Shown here: in pieces, positions 42,793-50,328 of the stretch
How positions within the stretch are numbered: the stretch's first letter is position 1
How the letters are laid out: each line of letters begins with the position of its first letter
Source: Terriglobia bacterium
GTDB lineage: Bacteria > Acidobacteriota > Terriglobia > Terriglobales > Acidobacteriaceae
Length of the DNA: 64,000 nt
Assembly: GCA_020072585.1 (NCBI GenBank)
Contig: JAIQGL010000001.1
Span: forward strand, 310,001 to 374,000
Direction of reading: 5' to 3'
Notes under the pieces: generated by a model
Told to the model about the DNA's origin: nothing
Databases searched by the model: none
What the model saw: the letters and a program-made list of their open reading frames with translations, nothing else
Position numbers and translations under genes: made by a program

Positions 42793-43941
42793 ATGGCCAC
42801 AAGCGTTTCCGCTCAATCACCGCATGCATTCCAGACGGACGACGTCGGCCTGCAGCCCATTGCCGCCAAAGTGTTTGCCCGCGAGCGTCTCAATTTTGAT
42901 GATGCAGTCACGCTCTACCGCTCGGCTGACATTCTAGCCATTGGCTGGCTGGCCAATCATGTTCGTGAGCGCATGCATGGGAACGTGGCTTATTTCAATG
43001 TCAACCGGCATATCAATCCCACCAACGTTTGTGTTGCCGCCTGCCGTCTGTGCGCTTTTGGACGCAAGAAGGACGCACCCGGGGCCTATACCATGGCGCT
43101 GGAAGAGGCCTTCCATACCGCAGCCTCAGGATATTCCGAGGCGATTACCGAATTTCATATTGTCGGCGGCCTGCACCCGGATCTGCCCTTCCAGTATTAC
43201 CTCGATCTGATTTCAGGATTGAAAGCCCGTTTCCCCCAGGTGCATCTCAAAGCGTTGACCATGGTTGAGATCGCTTTTCTGGCCAAGCGCGCCAAGCTCT
43301 CGATTGAAGAGACGCTGCGGCAGCTCAAGAGCGCTGGTCTGGATTCACTGCCCGGCGGCGGTGCGGAGATATTCAATGATCGCGTGCGTCGCGTGATCTG
43401 TGACCACAAAATCGACGGCGACCAATGGCTTGATACCGCGCGTACCGCACACCGCATCGGCCTCAAATCAAACGCGACCATGCTGTATGGCCATATCGAG
43501 AACGAAGAAGACCGTGCCGACCATCTCATACGTCTGCGCACCCTCCAGGATGAGACCCACGGCTTTCAGACGTTTATTCCACTGGCCTTTCACCCAGCAA
43601 ATACGCCCCTGAGCCATTTGTTCGTGACTACGGGGATGCTTGATATCAAGCAAATCGCCATCAGCCGCCTGGTACTGGATAATTTTCCCCACATCAAGGC
43701 TTACTGGCAGATGCTCTCGCCCAAGATCGCGCAGATTTCCCTGCGCTTCGGCGCCGACGATATTGATGGCACCGTAATCGAAGAGAAGATTTACCACGAC
43801 GCCGGCGCCACCACGCCGCAGGGCATGGTCCGCAAGGAACTGGAGCGCCTGATCCGTGAAGCCGGACGCGAACCCGTGGAGCGCGATACGATGTACCGCC
43901 CGGTAACGCGCACAGAGACGTCGTTCACCATCTCTGTATAA
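42793..43941 (+). CDS. mqnE: Aminofutalosine synthase (radical SAM)
   Basis: A 382-residue radical SAM enzyme of the futalosine menaquinone pathway. It adds the product of MqnA (1-carboxyvinyloxybenzoate) to adenosine via SAM chemistry. The cluster ligands are Cys80, Cys84 and Cys87 in NVCVAACRLCAFGR. FHIVGGLHPDLPFQYYLD and LKALTMVEIAFLAKR are typical of MqnE rather than MqnC, and LDSLPGGGAEIF is shared by the pair. The ATG at 42793 is chosen over a TTG at 42754. No other mqn gene is in the window. It implies menaquinone as respiratory quinone made without chorismate-to-isochorismate (Men) enzymes. Confidence 0.93.
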   Translation: MATSVSAQSPHAFQTDDVGLQPIAAKVFARERLNFDDAVTLYRSADILAIGWLANHVRERMHGNVAYFNVNRHINPTNVCVAACRLCAFGRKKDAPGAYTMALEEAFHTAASGYSEAITEFHIVGGLHPDLPFQYYLDLISGLKARFPQVHLKALTMVEIAFLAKRAKLSIEETLRQLKSAGLDSLPGGGAEIFNDRVRRVICDHKIDGDQWLDTARTAHRIGLKSNATMLYGHIENEEDRADHLIRLRTLQDETHGFQTFIPLAFHPANTPLSHLFVTTGMLDIKQIAISRLVLDNFPHIKAYWQMLSPKIAQISLRFGADDIDGTVIEEKIYHDAGATTPQGMVRKELERLIREAGREPVERDTMYRPVTRTETSFTISV

Positions 43942-43946
43942 GAACC

Positions 43947-44127
43947 GAGCCGCGAATCTCGCGAATGAACACGAATCAAAGAATGAGACAGGTGGGCGCA
44001 CTTTCCCTACTCATCGCGGTTCCTCATTTTGCAAAGCGATACGCCAATCTGGGTGTGCCGCAAAGATCCGCGGTAGTTTCGCTCCCAATCTTAATTCGCG
44101 TGCTTCGCGTTCATTCGCGGCTGAATC
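43947..44127. repeat. Inverted pair of degenerate dispersed-repeat copies
   Basis: The left arm (43947-43977) contains AGCCGCGAAT and GCGAATGAACACGAAT. The right arm (44094-44127), read on the minus strand, contains CAGCCGCGAATGAACGCGAA. The two arms flank about 115 bp of unremarkable DNA between mqnE and purB. They look like two opposed, decayed copies of one intergenic repeat. Confidence 0.65.
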
Positions 44128-44146
44128 TTCCTGCACCCATCTGCGA

Positions 44147-45448
44147 CTAACTTTCCTTCCCAAATACCCTTTTAAATATCTTCCCCACGTTTCTTAACTG
44201 CCGCTCAATGGAGAAGGCCTGTTCGATCTGCTTCGCCGGCACGCGCGATGTAATCTCCTGATCGCCCATCACCAACTCGCGGAAATTCAGATCTTCTTTC
44301 CACGCGCGCATGGCGTGTTTTTGGACCAGCCGGTATGCGTCTTCCCGCGCCATGCCATGTTCGGAAAGATCAAGCAGCAGTTGACCGCTGAATACCAGAC
44401 CGCCTGTCGATTCCAGGTTCTTCAACATGCGATTGGGATAAACCATAAGCGTATCGATCAGATGGATAGTCTTTGCCAGCAGATAGTCCACCAGGATCGT
44501 TGAGTCAGGCAGGATCACGCGCTCCACTGAAGAGTGAGAAATATCGCGCTCGTGCCACAGCGCTACGTTCTCAAACGCCGCTTGCGCATTGGCCCGCACC
44601 ACACGCGCCAGGCCGCTGATCTGCTCGCAGGTAATGGGGTTCCGCTTATGCGGCATGGCGGAGGAGCCTTTTTGCTTTTCGCTGAAATATTCTTCGGCTT
44701 CGCGGACCTCGGTCCGTTGCAGGTGGCGGACCTCAGTCGCGATCTTGTCCAGCGTGGAAGCAATCGTGGCCAGTGTGGCCACATAGTAGGCATGGCGGTC
44801 GCGCTGGATCACCTGCGTCGATACCGGCGCGGCGGCCAGTCCCAGCCGCTCGCAAATTTTTTCTTCAAACTCAGGCTCCAGGTGCGCAAACGTTCCTACC
44901 GCGCCGGAGAGCTTGCCCACGCGCATCTCTTCCACTGAGCGGCGGAAGCGTTCAATATTGCGCACAATCTCGGCATACCAGTTGGCCAGCTTCAGACCAA
45001 ACGTGGTTGGTTCTGCGTGTATGCCGTGGGTCCTGCCAATTGTCGGCGTGTGTTCAAACTCATGCGCACGGCGGGCCAGCACCTCTTTCAATTTTTCCAG
45101 GTCATCGGCGATGATCTGTGACGCTTCTTTAATCTGCAGCGCCTGGGCCGTATCTACCACGTCATTCGAGGTGAGTCCATAATGCAGCCAGCGCGCCTCC
45201 GGACCAACTTTTTCCGCCACCGCCGTGGTGAAAGCAATCACGTCATGCTTCACCTCGGCCTCAATTTCATGGATGCGCTTCAGGTCAAAGTCCCCGCGCT
45301 CGGCAATGGCCCGGGCGGCATTCTCCGGGACAATGCCCGCGTCCGCCAGTGTGAGGCTGGAGGCAGCTTCTACTTTTAACCAGCAACGGAACTTGTTTTC
45401 GTCACTCCAGATCCGGCCCATCTCCGGGCGGGTATACCGTGGGATCAA
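44147..45448 (-). CDS. purB: Adenylosuccinate lyase
   Basis: A 433-residue purine biosynthesis enzyme that cleaves SAICAR and adenylosuccinate, releasing fumarate. The N-terminus IPRYTRPEMGRIWSDENKF, HYGLTSNDVVDTAQ, TIGRTHGIHAEPTTFGLK (catalytic His region) and the superfamily signature GSSAMPHKRNPI are intact, and the length is normal. The start is TTG, with AAGGAGA 5 nt upstream, and it gives the expected family N-terminus. Single gene; no other pur genes nearby. Confidence 0.96.
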   Translation of the reverse strand: MIPRYTRPEMGRIWSDENKFRCWLKVEAASSLTLADAGIVPENAARAIAERGDFDLKRIHEIEAEVKHDVIAFTTAVAEKVGPEARWLHYGLTSNDVVDTAQALQIKEASQIIADDLEKLKEVLARRAHEFEHTPTIGRTHGIHAEPTTFGLKLANWYAEIVRNIERFRRSVEEMRVGKLSGAVGTFAHLEPEFEEKICERLGLAAAPVSTQVIQRDRHAYYVATLATIASTLDKIATEVRHLQRTEVREAEEYFSEKQKGSSAMPHKRNPITCEQISGLARVVRANAQAAFENVALWHERDISHSSVERVILPDSTILVDYLLAKTIHLIDTLMVYPNRMLKNLESTGGLVFSGQLLLDLSEHGMAREDAYRLVQKHAMRAWKEDLNFRELVMGDQEITSRVPAKQIEQAFSIERQLRNVGKIFKRVFGKES

Positions 45449-45578
45449 AGATTCTCCTTAAGGCTTCTTGTCAAACAGCCACTCTGATAATAAACTCTGT
45501 AACCCTTTTCCCGCCAACACCGGCGCAAGCTTTGTCCACCTAAGTTGGGACTAATTTCTTGTTCCGGCAAGACCGATA

Positions 45579-45598
45579 TTTACAATTGTTTACAATTC
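45579..45598. promoter_or_regulatory. Tandem TTTACAATT repeat upstream of marR, possible operator
   Basis: TTTACAATTG (45579-45588) followed directly by TTTACAATTC (45589-45598) contains the palindrome ACAATTGT at the junction. It lies about 105 bp before the MarR-family start and about 130 bp from purB, in the divergent region. A MarR operator is expected to be a palindrome of about 16-20 bp, so this is a candidate site. Confidence 0.4.
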
Positions 45599-45704
45599 AG
45601 AACGGGCAAAATGAAGAGGCCTTCCTGTCAGGTTTTGGTATTGCGGCAAGAAGGCCAGGCTCGAAGTTAGCAGATGTTGAAATTATATCGTGGAGCGATG
45701 TAAA

Positions 45705-46199
45705 ATGCCAAAAGGAAAAAACGTGCGTCCTTTAAGCGAACCGGAGTACCTGGCGCTGGGTGAGTTCCGTTATCAGTTACGCCGGTTTCTTCGTCATATG
45801 GAGGAAGCCACTCGTTTGCTGGGTGCCAATCCTCAACAGTATCAATTAGTTCTGGCGATCAAGGGGCTGCCCAGGGACGTTGTCCCCACCATCAGCCAGC
45901 TGGCGGAAAGAATGCAGCTGAACCACAACAGCATGGTTGAGCTGGTTGACCGGTGTGAAGAGAACAACCTGCTTCGTCGTACTCGCTCTGCCAGTGACCG
46001 GAGACAGGTAACGCTCTCCATTACTCCGGATGGCGAGGCGCTCCTGCGTAAGCTCGGAGTCGCTGCCCGGCTGGAGTTGAGCGACTCCGGGCCCATTCTG
46101 GTGGACGCTATTCAACGGCTGACCGGCGAATCTTATACCGGCACGGACACTACGGCGCTACCAAGGACGCGAACAAGAACAAAGAAAGCAGGTCCATGA
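45705..46199 (+). CDS. MarR-family transcriptional regulator
   Basis: 164 residues with a winged helix-turn-helix. VPTISQLAERMQLNHNSMVELVDRCEENNLLRRT is the recognition region (helix-turn-helix core ISQLAERMQLNHNSMVELVD), followed by the wing RSASDRRQVTLSITPDGEALL. The basic C-terminal tail ends TRTRTKKAGP. MarR proteins usually respond to small aromatic or oxidative ligands and often control an adjacent transporter. Here the last 4 bp overlap the CLC gene start (ATGA), so regulator and channel are cotranscribed. ATG at 45705; an in-frame GTG five codons earlier is possible. Confidence 0.88.
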   Translation: MPKGKNVRPLSEPEYLALGEFRYQLRRFLRHMEEATRLLGANPQQYQLVLAIKGLPRDVVPTISQLAERMQLNHNSMVELVDRCEENNLLRRTRSASDRRQVTLSITPDGEALLRKLGVAARLELSDSGPILVDAIQRLTGESYTGTDTTALPRTRTRTKKAGP

Positions 46200-48079
46200 G
46201 CGAAACTACCCCGGTACCCCAATCTGCCGCACCCCACCTGATAGCTCCAGTCGAGATTCTAAGAGACTTCACCACAACCTGGCGGGTATTGCCGATTTCA
46301 GGCCTCGCCCTGATGATTGGCGTGGTGTCGGCCTATGTGGCCGTGGCCCTTCTCAAACTGATTAATTTTTGTACTAACATCTTTTTCTTTCATCGCTTGA
46401 GTTCGGCTCCCGCTTTGCCTGGCGAGGCTCATCTGGGTCTTTGGGTAGTCTGTGTGCCTGTAATTGGCGGCCTTATCGTGGGGATGATTGCGCGTTTCGG
46501 CTCGGACAAGATTCGTGGGCACGGCATCCCGGAAGCGATTGAAGCCATTCTCCTTCGCGGCGCCAAGGTTGAACCGCGACTGGCCGTGCTCAAACCTATT
46601 TCCACCGCGATCTCCATCGGTTCTGGTGGCCCGTTCGGCGCGGAAGGCCCCATCATCATGACTGGCGGGGCGTTTGGGTCGCTCATTGCCCAATTTTTTC
46701 ATCTCACGTCAGCAGAGCGAAAGACGCTTCTGGTGGCTGGCGCCGCTGCCGGCATGTCCGCGACTTTCGCCGCGCCGTTTGCCTCGATCATGCTGGCAAT
46801 CGAGTTGTTGCTGTTTGAATGGAAGCCGCGCAGCTTCATTCCGGTTGCGTTGGCCAGCATCACTGCCGCAGCCGCCCGTGTGCATTTGCTTGGGGCGGGT
46901 CCCGTCTTTCCGGCGCCGGCCCATGACGTTGTGTGGGCGCCCGCGATTCTCTTCGGCTGCCTGCTCGCCGGATTGCTGAGCGGCTGTCTTTCCGCTCTGC
47001 TTACACAACTGGTCTATGCCTTTGAAGATGCCTTTTTTCATCTCAAAAGGGTCCACTGGATGTGGTGGCCGGCGATTGGCGGTTTGGGCATCGGAATTGG
47101 CGGATTTTTCTATCCTCGTGCGCTGGGCGTAGGCTATGACGTGATCCAGCAGCTTTTGCAGGGAAACGCCACCATCAAATTGATACTGGGAGTCCTGCTG
47201 GTCAAATGCCTGATCTGGAGTTTTTCATTGGGCTCAGGTACCTCCGGTGGTGTGCTTGCCCCGCTGCTTATGATGGGCGGCGCTCTCGGCGCGGTGGATG
47301 CGCTCTTTCTCCCGCACCAGGGCCCGGGTTTCTGGCCTCTCATCAGCATGGGAGCCATGCTGGCAGGAACAATGCGTTCGCCTCTTACAGGCGTTATTTT
47401 TGCTTTCGAGCTTACAGGAGACTATCACTCGATTCTGCCTTTGCTGATCGCCTGTGTTACCGCGCATTCCTTTACCGTGTTGACTATGGCGCGGTCCATT
47501 CTTACGGAAAAAATCAGTCGCCGCGGCCATCATCTTTCGCGCGAATATGTGGTTGATCCTCTTGAGGCATTGGCTGTGGAGGATGTAATGCGCACCAACG
47601 TGACCGCTTTTCCGGCGGAAACTACCCTTGCTGAGTTGGAGAGGGTTCTCGCTCACAATGACAATCCGCGTGGCCAGCGCGTATATCCGGTCATCGACGC
47701 AACCCAGCACGTGCTGGGCGTGTTAACCCGCCACGATATCCAGAATACTATCGATAAACTGCGCGACGGCAAGGCCGGGAACGTACGGCTCTCAGACATG
47801 CTGGCGAAACCACCCGTGGTTGCTTATCCTGACGAGCCTTTGCGTCTGGTGGTGAACCGTATGGCGGCCACGGGACTCACGCGCTTTCCCGTTGTGCGGC
47901 AAAACGGCGGCCAGGAATTGCTGGGACTGATCAGCCTGCAGGATATGCTCAAGGCGCGGGAGCTTTCTGTGGCAGAAGAACATCATCGAGAACGCGTGCT
48001 CCGGCTTCGGGTCCCACCGTCGCTGCGCTGGCACAGCCGGCGCAACGGTGCTTCCACTGAGGACCCGAGGCGTACATGA
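46196..48079 (+). CDS. CLC-type chloride channel/antiporter with C-terminal CBS pair
   Basis: A 627-residue membrane protein with about ten helices. The chloride-site motifs are GSGGPFGAEGP (near residue 143; the Glu is the gate, and the usual Arg of GREGP is Ala) and GSGTSGGVLAP (near 349). After residue 440 come two CBS domains (VEDVMRTNVTAFPAETTLAELERVL in part, and SDMLAKPPVVAYPDEPL) that often bind nucleotides and tune transport. CLC proteins are Cl- channels or Cl-/H+ exchangers; bacterial ones can serve extreme acid resistance. The coupled MarR gene suggests induction by a small-molecule stress signal. The ATG overlaps the marR stop. Confidence 0.93.
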   Translation: MSETTPVPQSAAPHLIAPVEILRDFTTTWRVLPISGLALMIGVVSAYVAVALLKLINFCTNIFFFHRLSSAPALPGEAHLGLWVVCVPVIGGLIVGMIARFGSDKIRGHGIPEAIEAILLRGAKVEPRLAVLKPISTAISIGSGGPFGAEGPIIMTGGAFGSLIAQFFHLTSAERKTLLVAGAAAGMSATFAAPFASIMLAIELLLFEWKPRSFIPVALASITAAAARVHLLGAGPVFPAPAHDVVWAPAILFGCLLAGLLSGCLSALLTQLVYAFEDAFFHLKRVHWMWWPAIGGLGIGIGGFFYPRALGVGYDVIQQLLQGNATIKLILGVLLVKCLIWSFSLGSGTSGGVLAPLLMMGGALGAVDALFLPHQGPGFWPLISMGAMLAGTMRSPLTGVIFAFELTGDYHSILPLLIACVTAHSFTVLTMARSILTEKISRRGHHLSREYVVDPLEALAVEDVMRTNVTAFPAETTLAELERVLAHNDNPRGQRVYPVIDATQHVLGVLTRHDIQNTIDKLRDGKAGNVRLSDMLAKPPVVAYPDEPLRLVVNRMAATGLTRFPVVRQNGGQELLGLISLQDMLKARELSVAEEHHRERVLRLRVPPSLRWHSRRNGASTEDPRRT

Positions 48080-48108
48080 GCTGAAGCGGCGGATCTTCAG
48101 CGAATGAC

Positions 48109-48366
48109 CTAGGGCTGGGCAATGCCCAGAAGCTCCGCCATCTCTTCGTATTTGAAGCCCTCACTGGGGCTATAAGGCTGCACCCACGTGCCATCGATCA
48201 CGAATTGGGGAATCGCGCGCTTGCCGGTCTGCCGGAATACTTCTTCCGCCGCTTCTGGCGTTTCCTCAATATTGATTTCCTGATAAGTGACTTTATTCTG
48301 GTCAAGCCAGCGCTTGGCGACCCGGCAGTCACCACACCACGGAGAGGTATAGACAATAAGTTTCAT
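48109..48366 (-). CDS. Glutaredoxin-like protein with CGDC active site
   Basis: An 85-residue glutaredoxin/mycoredoxin-like protein. The active site is Cys11-Gly-Asp-Cys14 in SPWCGDCRVAKRWL, with the cis-Pro in AIPQFVIDG and helices that complete the fold. It probably reduces protein or small-thiol disulfides in the cytosol. The ATG at 48366 gives the standard MKLIVYTSPWC start. It is convergent with the CLC gene (29 bp between stops). Confidence 0.88.
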   Translation of the reverse strand: MKLIVYTSPWCGDCRVAKRWLDQNKVTYQEINIEETPEAAEEVFRQTGKRAIPQFVIDGTWVQPYSPSEGFKYEEMAELLGIAQP

Positions 48367-48667
48367 CTTGGATTCTGCAATATTAGATGATCCGCGGTAT
48401 GCCGAGATGCAGAAATCGCCACCCTGCGGCACTGCTTCCAGTACTCATCAGCTCTCCCAGCACTGCCAGCCACAATGGCACTGCGTTTCCGCGGGGCCAT
48501 GGGAGACTTGATTTTCTTCACGGCACTGTAATTCGAGTGTGACTGTAGTTCCAGCCACTTTGTGGTTTCTTTTTCCTGAGTCGTCTCAATGTCTGAGATG
48601 ATCCAATGTTGCGAAGTAATTGCGCAATAATGTTTGCAAAATAATTGCTGGAAACTGGAGGAGACAC
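48367..48667. other. Divergent intergenic region
   Basis: About 300 bp between the divergent glutaredoxin-like and DinB-like genes. A minus-strand open frame (48363-48695) ends in an ATGA overlap with the glutaredoxin start but has no family features. I see no clear promoter boxes, repeats or hairpins. Confidence 0.4.
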
Positions 48668-49177
48668 GTGCAAGAGACCGTGCAGGAATATACAAAACGT
48701 CTGTTGAGTTATGCCGAGGGTAAAGATCCTATGCGTCTGCAGCAGACCGCACCCAAAAAGCTGGCTTCTCTAATCAAGGGAAAAACTAAAAAACAACTTG
48801 CGCGCCGCCCCGCGCCAGACAAGTGGTCGATTGCCGAGATTCTCGCCCATCTGGCGGACGCGGAACTGGCTATCGCCTGGCGTCTTCGCCAGGTACTGAG
48901 CAACAATGCTATTCCCTTGCAGGCGTATGACCAGGACCTTTGGGCCAGGACGTTTGATTACGCCCGCCGCGATCCCAGGGTATCGCTGGCCACCTTCCGC
49001 ACGCTGCGGGAAGCGAATCTGGCGTTGCTGAAATCGGTCCCGCGAAAGCTGTGGGACAATTACGGAGTCCACTCGGAGCGTGGCAATGAGAGTGTGAACC
49101 ACGTTGTCCGGATGGTCTCCGGGCACGACCTGAACCATCTGCAGCAGGTGGAAGGAATTTTGAAAGGCAAGCGCTAA
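48668..49177 (+). CDS. DinB-like four-helix protein
   Basis: 169 residues with the DinB/YfiT-like four-helix-bundle pattern. KWSIAEILAHLADAELAIAWRLR includes a metal-type His on helix 2, and VNHVVRMVSGHDLNHLQQVEGIL provides two more His residues near the C-terminus, the usual three-His metal site. Such proteins include thiol-dependent transferases, but most are of unknown function. The GTG at 48668 is chosen because GGAGGAG lies just upstream. Terminator downstream at 49210. Confidence 0.82.
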   Translation: MQETVQEYTKRLLSYAEGKDPMRLQQTAPKKLASLIKGKTKKQLARRPAPDKWSIAEILAHLADAELAIAWRLRQVLSNNAIPLQAYDQDLWARTFDYARRDPRVSLATFRTLREANLALLKSVPRKLWDNYGVHSERGNESVNHVVRMVSGHDLNHLQQVEGILKGKR

Positions 49178-49209
49178 GCGCAGCGAAAGACTTCGACTGA
49201 GGAAAGCAG

Positions 49210-49235
49210 GGGCCGTCAAAAAATCTTGACGGCCC
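49210..49235. terminator. Bidirectional intrinsic terminator
   Basis: A perfect 10-bp stem, GGGCCGTCAA (49210-49219) and TTGACGGCCC (49226-49235), lies between the convergent DinB-like and FKBP genes. T-rich flanks follow on both strands at short distance. Confidence 0.8.
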
Positions 49236-49244
49236 TTAACGTTT

Positions 49245-50141
49245 TTATTTCGGTGTTGGAGCAGCAGCCGGAGTCTTTTCCGGGGCAGCGGACGGGGCCG
49301 GAGCCTTGTCAGGGGCCGGTGTCTTGTCCTTGATGGAGAGCAGCTCTACCTCAAAGATCAGAGTGGAATTGGGGCCAATGGGGCCGCCCGGAGTGCCTCG
49401 TGGGCCGTAGGCCAGATCTGACGGGATAAACAGTTGCCACTTGGAGCCGACCGGCATCAATTGCAGGGCCTCAGTCCACCCCTTGATAACGCCGCCTACA
49501 GGGAACGTTGCCGGTTCGCCACGTTTGTAGGAGCTGTCAAATTCTGTGCCGTTGATCAGGGTGCCTTTGTAGTTGCAGACCACGCTGTCCTCGGCGGTCG
49601 GCTTGGCTCCTGTGCCTGCCTTAAGAATCTTGTATTGCAGTCCGCTGGGCAGCGTAACCACGCCCTCTTTGCCTTTATTCGCTGCCAGAAACGCATCGCC
49701 TTCTTTCTTGCCGGCTTCGCCTTCTTGTTTGGCCTTTTCCTGTTGCTTGGCCTGCATCTCGCTCTGGAGTTGCATCAGGGCGGCCCGCGCCTCCTCTTCC
49801 GTCAGCAGCGTTTTACTGCCGGCCAGTGCGTCCTTCATGCCCTGGATAAGCGCGGCGCTGTCCACATCAATGCCCTGCTTGTGGAGACCCGTGCCCCAGT
49901 TCATGCCGATCGCGTAACTCGATTTCTGTTTCGGGGTAGTGAGGGCGGTAACGCTTCCTGGTTTTACCACGGTGGCTCCGGTCTTCGTCCCGGTGGACGA
50001 TGTTGTTTTAGCTGCCGGAGTGGCTGATTTCTTTGCCGGCGGGGTTTGTGTCTTGGCCGGGGACGTCTGCGCCAAAGCATTGCCCAGCAGTACCACCCCT
50101 GCGACCAGGAAGGTTTGTAGAACGATCAAAGGTTTTTTCAT
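49245..50141 (-). CDS. Secreted FKBP-type peptidyl-prolyl cis-trans isomerase
   Basis: 298 residues. A signal peptide (1-25), a Thr/Pro/Lys-rich linker (30-65), then an FKBP_N dimerisation domain (SSYAIGMNWGTGLHKQGIDVD, with a Gln/Lys-rich helix), and the FKBP catalytic domain from about residue 165 (GLQYKILKAGTG, FDSSYKRGEPATFPVG, VIKGWTEALQLMPVG, FIPSDLAYG, STLIFEVELLSI). An Ala/Pro/Lys tail ends the protein. It is a Mip/FkpA-like periplasmic folding catalyst. ATG at 50141. Confidence 0.92.
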   Translation of the reverse strand: MKKPLIVLQTFLVAGVVLLGNALAQTSPAKTQTPPAKKSATPAAKTTSSTGTKTGATVVKPGSVTALTTPKQKSSYAIGMNWGTGLHKQGIDVDSAALIQGMKDALAGSKTLLTEEEARAALMQLQSEMQAKQQEKAKQEGEAGKKEGDAFLAANKGKEGVVTLPSGLQYKILKAGTGAKPTAEDSVVCNYKGTLINGTEFDSSYKRGEPATFPVGGVIKGWTEALQLMPVGSKWQLFIPSDLAYGPRGTPGGPIGPNSTLIFEVELLSIKDKTPAPDKAPAPSAAPEKTPAAAPTPK

Positions 50142-50240
50142 GGCTCTATTGTCACACTGGCTCAAAAACTGCGCAAATCAGGGGTGCCAACAGTTTTTGA
50201 CTGACCGGTGTTCAAAATGAATGTTGCCGCCAAAAGCAAA

Positions 50241-50265
50241 ACCCGCCGACCTAGTGTCGGCGGGT
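50241..50265 (-). terminator. Intrinsic terminator downstream of clpC
   Basis: A perfect 10-bp stem, ACCCGCCGAC (50241-50250) and GTCGGCGGGT (50256-50265), with a CTAGT loop. On the minus strand it is followed by TTTGCTTTTGG. It lies about 65 bp after the clpC stop. Confidence 0.82.
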
Positions 50266-50328
50266 TCTGGCTATTTGCCTGGTTCCTTCGCTTGCGCTCA
50301 GGATTTCGCCTGCGCAAAGCGGCTCAAG

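Noticed and set aside
48363-48695. Minus-strand frame ending in ATGA overlap with the glutaredoxin-like gene
   Set aside because: The overlap is suggestive, but the translation shows no conserved features and it would cover the whole divergent promoter region.
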